Source: Candidatus Poribacteria bacterium
Lineage (GTDB): Bacteria; Poribacteria; WGA-4E; WGA-3G
DNA length: 64,000 bases
Assembly (NCBI GenBank): GCA_012270865.1
Contig: JAAXHL010000088.1
Location: forward strand, 1-64,000
Direction: 5' to 3'
Part shown: positions 16,747-26,625 of the stretch, piece after piece
How the letters are laid out: each line of letters starts with the position of its first letter
Numbering within the stretch: position 1 is the first letter of the stretch
The notes under the pieces: generated by a model
Databases searched by the model: none
The model's input: only the letters and a program-made list of their open reading frames with translations
What the model was told of the DNA's origin: nothing
Translations under genes and position numbers: made by a program

Positions 16747-18474
16747 TTAGCAGGCACCGCATTTCTTACAGACGGTCGTATCACATTCACTGGTCATAAA
16801 ACCTTTTTCGTGTTTGCTGAACTCAAGTTGTAAGAATTGAGGTTTAACGTTTAGGTCGAGATGGTCCCAAGGGTTGACTTCATGGAGTGGACGTTGGCGC
16901 GTTGCGTAAAAGTGTGGCGTTAATCCGTGTTGACGGAAGGCTTGGTTCCATGATGCGCCGTTTGCGAGTTCTAAGATAACTTTTCCGAGTCGTCGGTCGC
17001 CGCGTGCGAGGGCGGCTTCTTGATGGGCGAGCCTGGCACTGGCAGAGCCGACTTTTATACTGCCGAGTTGGTTAATTTCGCGTTTAAGGAAATCGAGTTT
17101 CCGAGAGATGGTTTTCGGAGGTTCCATCGCTACCCATTGGAAAGGTGTATGCGGTTTTGGTACCATCGGGGAGATCGTGAAACTGATACGTGCGATTCTC
17201 CCTGTCCGTTTTGCGTGTGGGAGTACGATCGTACGCATCTCTTTTGCCATATCAACGATGGCTTCGACATCCTCCGGTGTTTCGTGTGGCACACCGATAA
17301 GGAAATAGAGGCGCAGGTTGAGGATATCACGTTTCAACGCTTCTTCAAAGATGTAATAGAGTCGGTCCCGTGGGATTGCTTTGTTGACGACCTTCTGAAG
17401 TTCTTCAGTGGCGACTTCCGGTGCGATTGTAATCGTGCCTTGTTCGCTGTCTGCGAGTGCATCGAGTAAAGGGGCACGGACGGTTTCGGCGCGGAGTGAT
17501 GCGCAGGAGATACGGAATCCACGCGCGACGAGTCCGGATGCGATTTCATCAATTTGTGGGTGGTCCGAAATAGAGGCACCCACGAGTCCGATCCTGTCCG
17601 TAATTCCGCGTGCGCGCTCAGCGAGTGCGAGGGTACTTTCTACGGAACGGCGCCGGGGCCATCGACGTGCATAGTCGGCGACACAAAAACGGCATTGTCT
17701 ACCACAGCCGCGCACGATTTCGATGAGGTGCGCATTCGCGAATTCGGTATTCGGTGTGTGGATATGCGTGCAAGTTTCTACATCGTCGAGTTTTGGCACG
17801 GCACCGGCATGAATACGCGGGGATATCCCCGATTTTGGTGTAACTGCATCGATAGTGCCGTCATCGTGATAGGTAACGTCGTAAAAACTCGGCACATAGA
17901 GTCCCGGCACAGTCGCTAAGGTTTCGAGTAACTCGTGCTTTGCGGCGCGGGACTGTTTCCACTCGTTAAAGTGATCCATGAGTAGATGGATGGTATGTTC
18001 GGCTTCTCCGACAACGAAAACATCGACGAAATCGGCGATCGGTTCTGGGTTGTAGGAGATGTTAATACCGCCTGCGATGACGAGGGGGTCCCAGTCAGTA
18101 CGTTCTTCGGCGAGTGGTGGTATATTCGCGAGTTGTAAGGTGCGCGGAATATTCACATAATCGGATTCAAAGGAGACCGAAAACCCGATGATGTCAAAAT
18201 TGTTAAGTGCCGTCTGCGTTTCAAATGAGAAGATCGGTTTTTGCTGAGCGACGAGTTTCCGAATATAATCAGGTTCGGGAATAAAGACGCGCTCAGCAGC
18301 GGTATCCGCTCGATTGTTGAGAATCGAATGGATCACCTGAACGCCGAGGCTTGACATTCCGAGTTCGTAAGTGCTCGGATAGACGAGTGCGAACCTGTTA
18401 GGTTTTCTGAAATTATACTGCGCGCCGTGTTCCTGACTGCGCAGGTGTTGGTAGTGTTGACGTAAGTCGGACAT
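16747..18474 (-). CDS. Radical SAM protein with B12-binding-like N-terminus
   Basis: A 575-residue protein. An N-terminal Rossmann-like region (FALVYPSTYELGMSSLG) resembles the B12-binding-like domain of the uncharacterised radical SAM group often annotated as TIGR03960. The radical SAM 4Fe-4S motif CGRQCRFC has cysteines at about residues 257, 261 and 264. The C-terminus ends in a CKKCGAC cluster that may hold a second metal site. Partial TIM-barrel strands follow the main motif. The start is uncertain: ATG 18474 was chosen over GTG 18513; neither has a clear ribosome-binding site. Its product is not known; relatives are proposed tRNA or small-molecule modification enzymes. Confidence 0.85.
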   Translation of the reverse strand: MSDLRQHYQHLRSQEHGAQYNFRKPNRFALVYPSTYELGMSSLGVQVIHSILNNRADTAAERVFIPEPDYIRKLVAQQKPIFSFETQTALNNFDIIGFSVSFESDYVNIPRTLQLANIPPLAEERTDWDPLVIAGGINISYNPEPIADFVDVFVVGEAEHTIHLLMDHFNEWKQSRAAKHELLETLATVPGLYVPSFYDVTYHDDGTIDAVTPKSGISPRIHAGAVPKLDDVETCTHIHTPNTEFANAHLIEIVRGCGRQCRFCVADYARRWPRRRSVESTLALAERARGITDRIGLVGASISDHPQIDEIASGLVARGFRISCASLRAETVRAPLLDALADSEQGTITIAPEVATEELQKVVNKAIPRDRLYYIFEEALKRDILNLRLYFLIGVPHETPEDVEAIVDMAKEMRTIVLPHAKRTGRIARISFTISPMVPKPHTPFQWVAMEPPKTISRKLDFLKREINQLGSIKVGSASARLAHQEAALARGDRRLGKVILELANGASWNQAFRQHGLTPHFYATRQRPLHEVNPWDHLDLNVKPQFLQLEFSKHEKGFMTSECDTTVCKKCGAC

Positions 18475-18534
18475 TGTTTTAAATATTACCCAAGTGTGCC
18501 TTGAAAGATGCACCTACGAGATAGAAAAGAGTGT

Positions 18535-18555
18535 GGCGCGCTTCGTCAGCGCGCC
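18535..18555 (-). terminator. Terminator-like hairpin downstream of ftsZ
   Basis: Perfect 7-bp stem GGCGCGC (18535-18541) / GCGCGCC (18549-18555) with a 7-nt loop. On the minus strand it is followed by CACACTCTTTTC. It lies about 100 nt after the ftsZ stop and before the radical SAM gene, so it probably ends the division-cluster transcript. Confidence 0.6.
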
Positions 18556-18657
18556 GATAACAAAAATTGCGAAAGCGAACCGAACGGTTGTATTGAACAA
18601 ACTCAGAATCTCTTCTGATAAAAAGTTTACATGATAGGAGACAGATAGCGTTGATAC

Positions 18658-19983
18658 CTATTTGTCGTTCCTGCCTTTTTTTGAGTTGACGCGCAGGAAA
18701 GCCGGTATTTCCCAATCTGTGTCTCGCCGTCGTGTGCTTTGCTCTCGTTCTTTAGCGGGTCTCCGTCCTCTATTTTGGGGTTCATGTTCTTCGTCTTCAG
18801 CGGGTTCTGAATTGGTTTCTTGTGCGTTCGTAGGTGCGGTGGATCTTCGAGCGGGTGTTCTACCGCCTCCGGATCGGGATCTGCCGCCGCCTGCCATACG
18901 TTGTTCGGATAAAGTCGATGGTTGTCTTTGATAAACATCTGCGTCATCTTGTCGTGCGGCTCGGTTACTACTAACCCGTGAAGGATTACCGGATCCGATT
19001 GCATATCTGTTATCCGCAATGGTATCAAACCCGGTTGCGATGACGGTTACGAGAACTTCATCGTCGAGTTCCAATTCATCTTTGTAAACGAGACCAAAGA
19101 TAATTTGTGCATCCGGTGCGGTCTCTTTGATAACCTGCATCGCCTCGTCGAGTTCATACATCATAAAATCAGGGGGTGCTGTAATGTTGACGATCATCCC
19201 GACGGCACCTGCGATGTTGGTCTGTTCGAGGAGTGGCGAGCTGATGGCTTGTTCTGCTGCGATGTGTGCGCGGTTATCGCCAGTGGCGTGTCCCATTCCC
19301 ATCAAAGCACTGCCAGCATTCCGCATGATGGACTCAACGTCCGCGAAGTCAACGTTAATTTCGCCGGATTCCGTAACGATGTCAGAGATACTTTTGACAC
19401 CGTGAAGTAGAATCTGGTCTCCCATACGGAACGCTTCTCGTATGGGTAGTTTTCTGTCCATTGTATCAATAAGGCGTTGGTTGGGTACAACGATTACAGA
19501 ATCAGCGGCTTCACGGAGTTCCTGAAGTCCGGTTTCGGCGGATGATGCGCGGCGTTGTCCTTCAAAATCAAATGGACGCGTTACAACGCCGATGGTCAGT
19601 GCTCCGGATTCGCAGGCGAGTGAAGCGATGAGGGGTGCTGCCCCGGTTCCGGTTCCGCCGCCCATCCCTGCTGTAATGAAGACCATGTTTGCGTTTTCAA
19701 CGATCGCCTGAAGTTGTTCCCTATCTTCTTCGGCAGCTTTTCTTCCGATTTCGGGGTTGGCACCTGATCCCAACCCTTCGGTTGTATTATAGCCGATCTG
19801 GATTTGGGCTGCGCCGAGACAGGTCAATAGTGCTTGCTGATCGGTATTAACGGCATAAAATTCTATACCGGTGAGTCCGGCTTCAATCATACGTTTAACA
19901 GCATTTCCACCTGCTCCACCGACCCCGATGACTTTTATCTTTGCTCGTAAGTTTTCAAATTCTTCTTGTTCAAATTCTATCAT
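18658..19983 (-). CDS. ftsZ: Cell division GTPase FtsZ
   Basis: A 441-residue tubulin homologue that polymerises into the division ring. The T1 loop GVGGAGGN (about residues 20-27), tubulin signature GGGTGTG (108-114), T7 loop NVDFAD (210-215, catalytic Asp) and the conserved C-terminal peptide WEIPAFLR that binds FtsA are all intact, separated by a ~75-residue charged linker. A consensus promoter lies at 20104-20132. The annotated ATG lacks a close ribosome-binding site: AGGAGG sits about 40 nt upstream and could instead serve a 9-codon leader frame (MLCPSYGN) ending just before ftsZ. It is last in the cluster, 360 nt after ftsA. Confidence 0.98.
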   Translation of the reverse strand: MIEFEQEEFENLRAKIKVIGVGGAGGNAVKRMIEAGLTGIEFYAVNTDQQALLTCLGAAQIQIGYNTTEGLGSGANPEIGRKAAEEDREQLQAIVENANMVFITAGMGGGTGTGAAPLIASLACESGALTIGVVTRPFDFEGQRRASSAETGLQELREAADSVIVVPNQRLIDTMDRKLPIREAFRMGDQILLHGVKSISDIVTESGEINVDFADVESIMRNAGSALMGMGHATGDNRAHIAAEQAISSPLLEQTNIAGAVGMIVNITAPPDFMMYELDEAMQVIKETAPDAQIIFGLVYKDELELDDEVLVTVIATGFDTIADNRYAIGSGNPSRVSSNRAARQDDADVYQRQPSTLSEQRMAGGGRSRSGGGRTPARRSTAPTNAQETNSEPAEDEEHEPQNRGRRPAKEREQSTRRRDTDWEIPAFLRVNSKKGRNDK

Positions 19984-20103
19984 GTTGAATTTCAGTTACC
20001 ATAAGACGGGCACAGCAACCTAATTCCTCCTATCATCAAAATATCCTCAATCTCCAGATCGAGGTTCCTTCATAACTTCTGTTGGTTCGCGTTTGTGAAT
20101 TAA

Positions 20104-20132
20104 ATTATACGTTATAAGCGATGTTAAGTCAA
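20104..20132 (-). promoter_or_regulatory. Sigma70-type promoter for ftsZ
   Basis: On the minus strand TTGACT (20132-20127), a 17-nt spacer and TATAAT (20109-20104). The predicted start is near 20097, giving a leader of about 115 nt. This gives ftsZ a transcription source independent of the upstream cluster. The remaining ftsA-ftsZ gap (20133-20343) shows no gene. Confidence 0.75.
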
Positions 20133-20343
20133 GTGTTCCTGCCGATGTCCTCTCGGAAGGACGTGAGTTGATAGATGGTTTACATTTGTAGCCTCCAGTG
20201 TTAGTTTGACCGTATCCGGCACAAATTAGCAGTTTGCGCTACAATTCACGCCTCTGTGATGCGAAGATAGGGTTCCAGCAACCCGCCCGAAATGCTTCAT
20301 CAAGCTGACGTTCGGAAGGAATATGAGGGTTAGGGCGATAGGT

Positions 20344-21570
20344 TTAATATCCGAACCATTCTTTGATACGTTGCAGGAAGTTCCCGATTCCTGTTTCACG
20401 GTGCCGAGCGTTGTGTTCCTGTTCTTGACGGCGCAAAGATTCACCGTAGAGTGCGAGTCCGATACTGGCGGCGTACATCGGATGGTTGACTCGATCGGTT
20501 AAGCCTTGCAGCCCACGCGGGTATCCGGTCTGTACGCGAAGTTGCAGCATTGCTTCAGCGAGTTCTTGAAGTCCATCCATAAGGGCGGTGCCGCCGGTAA
20601 GTATTAATCCACCCGGAAGTGGTATATCGCCTAATTCCTCACCGATAACTTCTAAGATTTCTGCCATACGGTATTCGATGATTTCTGCAAGCTCAATTCG
20701 GTCAATGAACCGTGGTGGGTTAGCATCACTTGTAACAGGGATGGCTCTATCATCATCAGGGTCGACCATTTCCCGCCAAGCGCACCCGCGATGAAGTTTG
20801 AGTTCCTCTGCTTCAGGGAGGGTAACTTTTAGGTACTGTGCGATGTCGTTGGTAACGTGCTGTCCACCGACTGGAATGACTGCTGTGTGTTGAATAGAAT
20901 CCTCTTTGTAAATGATGATTTCGGTTGTTCCGTCGCCGATGTCAACGAGAGCGATACCGACTTCACGTTCATCCTTTGAAACGACTGCCTGTGTTACAGC
21001 CAAGGGGGCAGCGACGAGTGCTTCAACGATAGGCACGCCAGCCTTTTCAATACTATTAAGCAGATTCTGAATAGCCGTTGTACCCCCTGTAATGATGTAG
21101 GCGTAAGCTTCGAGACGTGCGCCAGACATTCCGACGGGTTCCCGGATACGGTCTTGGGCATCAACGACGAAATTTTGTTGGATGACGTGTAGTATCTCTC
21201 TGTCAGCCGGGATGGAAATCGCTTTTGCGGCGATCATTGCGCGGTCAACATCTTCATAAGAGATTTCGGTATTTGCCACCGAAACGACACCGTGTGAAGT
21301 TTGCCCAATGATATGTGTGCCGGAAATACCGACGCAAACAGAGTCTATCTTTACACCTGCCATCAATTCTGCATTAGAAATCGCTTTACGTATCGCTTCG
21401 GCTGTCTGGTTGATGTCGACGACAACGCCTGCTCGCAGCCCTTCTGCGGGGGCGTGCCCGACACCGATGACACCTATTTTCTGACTACTTCCGTGTAGTG
21501 TATTTGCGACGATGACCGAAATTTTGCTTGAACCGATATCAAGTCCTGCAATAATGTTCTGTTTTGGCAT
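20344..21570 (-). CDS. ftsA: Cell division protein FtsA
   Basis: A 408-residue actin-fold ATPase that tethers FtsZ to the membrane. The phosphate-1 loop GLDIGSSKISVIVA (about residues 9-22), phosphate-2 VDIGDGTTEI and adenosine motif LTGGTALMDGL are present. The C-terminal NFLQRIKEWFGY forms the amphipathic membrane-targeting helix. AGAGGAGG stands 12 nt before the ATG. It follows ftsQ by 86 nt. Confidence 0.97.
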   Translation of the reverse strand: MPKQNIIAGLDIGSSKISVIVANTLHGSSQKIGVIGVGHAPAEGLRAGVVVDINQTAEAIRKAISNAELMAGVKIDSVCVGISGTHIIGQTSHGVVSVANTEISYEDVDRAMIAAKAISIPADREILHVIQQNFVVDAQDRIREPVGMSGARLEAYAYIITGGTTAIQNLLNSIEKAGVPIVEALVAAPLAVTQAVVSKDEREVGIALVDIGDGTTEIIIYKEDSIQHTAVIPVGGQHVTNDIAQYLKVTLPEAEELKLHRGCAWREMVDPDDDRAIPVTSDANPPRFIDRIELAEIIEYRMAEILEVIGEELGDIPLPGGLILTGGTALMDGLQELAEAMLQLRVQTGYPRGLQGLTDRVNHPMYAASIGLALYGESLRRQEQEHNARHRETGIGNFLQRIKEWFGY

Positions 21571-21656
21571 TTAAATGCTTCACCTCCTCTGCCATCAAAC
21601 TTCAAAAGCGATAGCCTCGAAATATTATGTTATAATATAGCGTAGTGCTATGGGTT

Positions 21657-22568
21657 CTACTCGCGTGGTGGCAACCCGCCTAAGTATACTGTATCTTCAT
21701 ATCTTGCGTCTAAGTACAAGTGTTCTGGCTCGGCTTCGACACTGGTAAGTTCGAGTCCGTAGGTATTTTTCTGTTTTAAAAACAGAGCGACCTGATGGAG
21801 TCCTGATTCGACTGCATCTCCGGCGAGCCAAATGGTCCCTTGAAAGTTGTTCAAACGGAGTTTAATCTTCCGTAGATCGCTTATGTCAATATTCTTGATC
21901 TGTCTTGCGAGACTCTGTTCGAGAAGCAAGGCTGTTTTCAAGATATTTAATCCGGTGGCGACTTCAGGTATCTTAACAGTCTCCCCGGCTTTCGGGGACG
22001 TGTCATTAATTACGCTGAGGACGACTCTATCTCGGAATTTTTCAGATACTGATGGCCTCGCTGCCTCCTTATCTATATGTTTTAACACATGTCCTTCGTT
22101 ATCTACCAAGAAAAATGAATAATTTTTCCCATCCGTAGAATCAATTCTCAGGAGAGCGAACGGGTCGCGCTCGGTAACTTCAATTGTCAACATCCGTTTC
22201 ATTACATGTTTGGTAACGTAGGCATCTTTTATATAACTCAGGTTTTCTTTAAGATAGGTCGCTGTCTGTTCTTCAGAATCTGTGACGATATTTTGTAATT
22301 TTTTGCCTAAGACATCGTAGATTTGTATATCAGTATAATGCATATTCCCAGAAAGTTCAAGCGAAACATATTCGGAACCGAAAAAACTGAGGACTATTTT
22401 AGTGATGAACACTAAAGTCAGTAGAACGGCGATGGTGAAAACGATGCGGCGGAACCGGTATATTCTGGCGTTCGGGTGCTTACCGAGTCGCAGTGGTGGC
22501 ATTGAAGTCTGCCAAGTATATTGTCCGCGTTTCTTTCGCAAGAATGAACCTCCTGCCGTGCGCTTCAT
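21657..22568 (-). CDS. ftsQ: Cell division protein FtsQ/DivIB
   Basis: A 303-residue bitopic protein: ~40 basic cytoplasmic residues, one transmembrane helix (about 43-65, IVFTIAVLLTLVFITKIVLSFF), then a periplasmic POTRA domain (YVSLELSGNMHYTDIQIYDVLG) and the beta region (YVTKHVMKRMLTIEVTERDPFALL). It bridges the early ring to FtsL/FtsB and the septal synthase. Sequence identity in this family is low, but position between murC and ftsA makes the call firm. Confidence 0.93.
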   Translation of the reverse strand: MKRTAGGSFLRKKRGQYTWQTSMPPLRLGKHPNARIYRFRRIVFTIAVLLTLVFITKIVLSFFGSEYVSLELSGNMHYTDIQIYDVLGKKLQNIVTDSEEQTATYLKENLSYIKDAYVTKHVMKRMLTIEVTERDPFALLRIDSTDGKNYSFFLVDNEGHVLKHIDKEAARPSVSEKFRDRVVLSVINDTSPKAGETVKIPEVATGLNILKTALLLEQSLARQIKNIDISDLRKIKLRLNNFQGTIWLAGDAVESGLHQVALFLKQKNTYGLELTSVEAEPEHLYLDARYEDTVYLGGLPPRE

Positions 22569-22610
22569 AATAGGCGGTTTCTGTCCTGATGGTTTAGAAG
22601 ATCGTTTCGT

Positions 22611-23978
22611 TTATTTCGATGCCTGAAGCCTTTTTAGGAATTCACGTCCGACTTTACTAATGTCACCGGCACCTAAAGTAATCACGAGGTCCTCAGGTTG
22701 TGTTACGTCCATAAGGATATTGGGAATTTCATCAGAGTCGGGTACATAGAGGACTTGTCGGTGTCCGTGTGCTTGTATTGATTCTACGAGTTTTTCGGCG
22801 GTAACGTTTTCGATCGGTGCCTCTCCTGCTCCATAAATTGATGTAACAATAAGGATGTCTGCCTGATAAAAGGATCGTGCGAATTCGTCTGCTAAATCTC
22901 TGACGCGTTGGTATCTATGTGGTTGGAAAACTGCGACGATGCGTCTTTTGTAGCCGTCCCGTGCGCCGCTGAGTGCTGCTTTAAGTTTCGCTGGGTTATG
23001 TGCATAATCGTCAACGATGACGATATCGTTTTCTCTACCGAGTATTTCAAATCGACGATGAACGCCTTGGAAGGATTCGAGGCTCTTTTGAATATGCTCA
23101 AATGGGACATCAAGTTCGAGTCCGACGGCGATGGCTGCTAAGGAGTTAGAGATGTTATGCCGTCCTGGCATTTTAAGATGTATTTCACCGTATAGGTGTC
23201 CGTTTCTTCGGACACGGTAGCGCGATGTTGGCCCTTCGACGGTAATCCCTTCGGCGATCAAATCTGCACGTGTATCAAGACCGTAGGTGATATAACGTTT
23301 TTTAATCCGTGGGATAAATTTTTGGATGTTCTCTGCGTCGAGACAGAGTACTGCTGTTCCGTAGAACGGTACTTTATTAATGAATTTGAGAAAAGTTTCT
23401 GCGATTTCGTCAACGTTGCTGTAATAATCGAGGTGATCTGCATCGACGGAGGTAACGACGGCGACAGTCGGATAGAACATCTCGATGGATCCGTATGCTT
23501 CGTCTGCTTCAATGACCATAACATCGCCTTCACCGGTTCTGGCGTGGCTGCCGTCTACGAGTTTGCCGCCGACGACGACTGTCGGGTCAAGGCTGTTAAG
23601 GACAGTCGCTGTCATAGCGGTCGTGGTCGTTTTGCCGTGTGTCCCACTGACGGCTACACTATAGCGCATGCGTGTAATCTCGTTGAGCATCTCCGCGCCT
23701 CTAACGATTTGGATGTTCATAGCCTTTGCGGCGATGAGTTCAGGGTTATCGTCTGGAATCGCTGGTGAGATGACGACGACATCGGCACCGTTTACGTTTG
23801 ATGCTGCGTGTTTATAGTGGACGGTTGCCCCGCGCTTACGTAGATGCTCTGTCGTGTATGACTCCCGAATATCTGAACCTGTTACATGAAATCCGAGATC
23901 GAGCAGAATTTCAGTGATCCCACTTAAACCTGCTCCGCCGATACCGATGATATGTATGTGTCGTGTTTTTCCAAACAT
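22611..23978 (-). CDS. murC: UDP-N-acetylmuramate-L-alanine ligase MurC
   Basis: A 455-residue cytoplasmic Mur ligase that adds L-Ala to UDP-MurNAc. N-terminal IIGIGGAGLSGI binds the UDP moiety; the P-loop VSGTHGKTTTTAM lies near residue 110; the ligand pair EADEAYGS and HNPAKLKAAL complete the ATPase and C-terminal domains. Upstream is the repeat element at 24003-24081, the only such insertion between murG and murC. Confidence 0.97.
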   Translation of the reverse strand: MFGKTRHIHIIGIGGAGLSGITEILLDLGFHVTGSDIRESYTTEHLRKRGATVHYKHAASNVNGADVVVISPAIPDDNPELIAAKAMNIQIVRGAEMLNEITRMRYSVAVSGTHGKTTTTAMTATVLNSLDPTVVVGGKLVDGSHARTGEGDVMVIEADEAYGSIEMFYPTVAVVTSVDADHLDYYSNVDEIAETFLKFINKVPFYGTAVLCLDAENIQKFIPRIKKRYITYGLDTRADLIAEGITVEGPTSRYRVRRNGHLYGEIHLKMPGRHNISNSLAAIAVGLELDVPFEHIQKSLESFQGVHRRFEILGRENDIVIVDDYAHNPAKLKAALSGARDGYKRRIVAVFQPHRYQRVRDLADEFARSFYQADILIVTSIYGAGEAPIENVTAEKLVESIQAHGHRQVLYVPDSDEIPNILMDVTQPEDLVITLGAGDISKVGREFLKRLQASK

Positions 23979-24002
23979 TTTTGCCCTTTAGTAAAGTTAG
24001 CA

Positions 24003-24081
24003 AGACTTACGCGTTTTTTCGTGATACGATGCAGGCGAGGTTTGAAACCCCGCCTGCCTGCAAGGGGCTGCGTAGGTCCTA
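24003..24081. repeat. Degenerate MITE-like element between murG and murC
   Basis: AGACTTACGCG at the left end and TGCGTAGGTCCT at the right end are imperfect inverted copies of the GGACTTACGCA ends seen at 48741-48889. Inside is a hairpin built from GGCGAGGTTT and AAACCCCGCC, of the type in the 55-162 element. AGTTAG occurs just outside both ends (23995-24000 and 24082-24087). The element sits within the murG-murC gap without breaking either gene. Confidence 0.55.
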
Positions 24082-24087
24082 AGTTAG

Positions 24088-25287
24088 TTAAGCGTGCGAA
24101 AGAATAGATTTAGCAATGTCATCGCTAGCGTGAGGTTTTCCGAGTGCGCGACTTGCGGTAACCATCCGTTCGTGCGTATTGACATCGAGTAGGATGCTGG
24201 TCAGTCTTTCAACGAGCGTTTCTACTGTAAATTTCCCTTGTTCTAACACGACGGCGGCACCTTCTTTAGCGATACTCTGTGCGTTTAGGACTTGGTCATT
24301 TCCGGTCTGTGAGGGTAAAGGTATAAAGATTGCGGGGATACCACAGGCGGTGACTTCAGCGACAGTCATTCCACCTGCCCGGCAGATCATAACGTCGGCG
24401 ATGCTGTAGATCTCTTCAACAGTGTCAAAGAAGGGGCGTACACAATGTAGAAATTGACTGTCTAATTTCGTGTGTTTTTCATATTCGCTCTGAACCGTTG
24501 CTATTTCAGCTGCCCCGGTTTGGTGAACGATTTGGATCTGTCCGAAAAATTTGAGGAGATGTGGCAGTGCGGCGACGACAGCCGCATTAATCGCGCTGGC
24601 ACCTTGACTGCCGCCCATCACAAAGACGGTTTTTAGGTCTGGTGATAGTCCGAATTTCTTATATGTTTCGTTACTTCTCGGAAATTCAGCGATGGCTGGA
24701 CGGATCGGGTTTCCGGTTACTTCAATGTGTTTTGTGTGTCGAAATGCCTTGTTTTCGCTTGCGGATGCCATGGCGAGATAGACTGCCTTTGCCCAGCGTG
24801 CTAAGACCCCGTTTGTTAAACCGACGGAAGCGTTCTGCTCTTGGATCACTATCGGGATTTTCCGAAGAAATGCGGCGAAAAGCACTGGACCGGAAACATA
24901 TCCACCCGTTCCGATAACGATGTCCGGTTTCAATTGCGTCATATACTGCAGAGATTGGGTGAGTCCGCGAAACGCCTTCCAGATGACAGGGAACCATTCC
25001 AGTGTTACGCGTCTCGGGAAACCGGCGACTGAAATGGGTAGGAAGCGGAAACCGTGCTTCGGGACCAGCGTCGATTCCAATTTACCGGCACCACCGATGA
25101 ATACAATGTCCACGGTGGTCTCCAAGCGTTGAAGTGCTTGCGCGATACCGATCGCCGGATAGATGTGTCCGCCTGTCCCGCCGCCTGCTATAACGACGTT
25201 TTTGGACGTTTCTATCTGTTGGCGTGCTTCCGGATCATGACGACCTATTTCTGATGTATTTGTATCGTGATGTTTAGAGGTAGTCAT
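24088..25287 (-). CDS. murG: Lipid II synthase glycosyltransferase MurG
   Basis: A 399-residue peripheral membrane glycosyltransferase (GT28) that adds GlcNAc to lipid I. The glycine-rich loop AGGGTGGHIYPAIG follows a ~30-residue extra N-terminal stretch; the second G-loop MGGSQGASAIN and the donor-binding CRAGGMTVAEVTACGIPAIFIPLP are intact. The ATG overlaps the ftsW stop (ATGA). Confidence 0.97.
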   Translation of the reverse strand: MTTSKHHDTNTSEIGRHDPEARQQIETSKNVVIAGGGTGGHIYPAIGIAQALQRLETTVDIVFIGGAGKLESTLVPKHGFRFLPISVAGFPRRVTLEWFPVIWKAFRGLTQSLQYMTQLKPDIVIGTGGYVSGPVLFAAFLRKIPIVIQEQNASVGLTNGVLARWAKAVYLAMASASENKAFRHTKHIEVTGNPIRPAIAEFPRSNETYKKFGLSPDLKTVFVMGGSQGASAINAAVVAALPHLLKFFGQIQIVHQTGAAEIATVQSEYEKHTKLDSQFLHCVRPFFDTVEEIYSIADVMICRAGGMTVAEVTACGIPAIFIPLPSQTGNDQVLNAQSIAKEGAAVVLEQGKFTVETLVERLTSILLDVNTHERMVTASRALGKPHASDDIAKSILSHA

Positions 25288-26564
25288 AGTTGATTTTGTT
25301 CGGTGTTCCGATTGATATACCTTGAAATATTAAGAAGTATACCGACACTGACTAAACTGAGAACGATTGACGAACCGCCGTAGCTGATAAAAGGTAACGT
25401 AATCCCTTTCGTCGGTAGCAGACCTATCACAACACCGATGTTGATAAAGGCTTGCAAACCGATGAGTGTTGTAATGCCGACAGCGAGCAGGGATCCGAAA
25501 AGGTTGCTCGTGTATCGGGAGATGTGGAGCCCGCGCCAGATAAATAGCATGAAAATGATTGTTACAGCTGCGGCACCGACGAATCCGAATTCTTCTCCTA
25601 ACACAGCGAAGATGAAATCGGTGTGTGGGTAGGGTAGCCGCGAGATTTTTTGGAGGCTACTATCGAGTCCCAGTCCGAGGAGTCCACCGCTTTCAAGCGC
25701 GTCAAGTGAGCGTGTTAGGTGATAATTAGTTGCATCTGGCGATTTCAACATTGCGAAATAGTCCACGAGACGTTTGAGTTTATATGGGTCCCGCATGATG
25801 AGTAAACTGAGGAGTCCGCCGCCGATGCCAGAGAGTGTTAGGACGTGCCAGATACGCATTCCGCCGATAAAGAGTACGATGCATGCGGTTACGGCTAATA
25901 AAAATGCTGACCCGAAATCTGGTTGGATGACCACGAGTCCAAAAGCGGCGGCAATAATGAGGATATTCGGCAGCACACCGTTAAAGAAGCTCTTAACGCG
26001 TTCGGGGTTACGGCTGATGAAAGTCGCGACGTGTACAACCAATGCTATCTTCGCAAGTTCAACGGGTTGAAAATGGATCGGTAAGTTCCCGATACGGATC
26101 CAGCGTTTAAATCTCCCACCTTCAGCACCTTGCACACTTGATCCCAAATTTGGCACGAAAACCAATAAAAGCATAATGAAAGAGAGTAGCAAAAGTAGGT
26201 TCGCATATCTTGCATAGAACCTATATGGCAGATGCGAAGTTAGGTACATACCGATGAAACCGAGTACACATGCGATGATATGTATTTGCAAATATCGGAA
26301 GCTGTATCCGTCATAATGTCTCGAAGAGAGGAGATGGCTTGAGCTGTATACCATCAGAATTCCGATAGCGACGAGGCAAAGCGTCACTGCCAATAGGACT
26401 TTATCCATTGGTCCCTGTTTTTCCTGAGAGAGCGTGTCGAATATGGGTGTCCGTTCTTTTTTCGGATCAAAATAATCGCGCGTGTTTGTCCGCCAGGGTC
26501 CAGGTTTTCTTTTTGTTTTGAGATTCTTCCTACCGTGGGAAGAGTCCTGATAACTTCGGAACAT
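25284..26564 (-). CDS. ftsW: Septal peptidoglycan glycosyltransferase FtsW
   Basis: A SEDS-family polytopic membrane protein with about ten transmembrane helices. Conserved signatures include MVYSSS in the first helix region, the PVELAKIA motif, and GLPTKGITLPFISYGGSS near the end. I prefer ATG 26564 (about 426 residues); an earlier in-frame ATG at 26648 lies inside murD and has no ribosome-binding site. Even so, it has a ~55-residue charged cytoplasmic tail before the first helix, longer than usual. It works with the transpeptidase FtsI encoded upstream. Confidence 0.95.
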   Translation of the reverse strand: MFRSYQDSSHGRKNLKTKRKPGPWRTNTRDYFDPKKERTPIFDTLSQEKQGPMDKVLLAVTLCLVAIGILMVYSSSHLLSSRHYDGYSFRYLQIHIIACVLGFIGMYLTSHLPYRFYARYANLLLLLSFIMLLLVFVPNLGSSVQGAEGGRFKRWIRIGNLPIHFQPVELAKIALVVHVATFISRNPERVKSFFNGVLPNILIIAAAFGLVVIQPDFGSAFLLAVTACIVLFIGGMRIWHVLTLSGIGGGLLSLLIMRDPYKLKRLVDYFAMLKSPDATNYHLTRSLDALESGGLLGLGLDSSLQKISRLPYPHTDFIFAVLGEEFGFVGAAAVTIIFMLFIWRGLHISRYTSNLFGSLLAVGITTLIGLQAFINIGVVIGLLPTKGITLPFISYGGSSIVLSLVSVGILLNISRYINRNTEQNQL

Positions 26565-26625
26565 CGTAGCATGTCCTTCTTTGTGTTGCTTGGATTCAAG
26601 AAGTTGGTTTGTTGCGTATTTTTTT

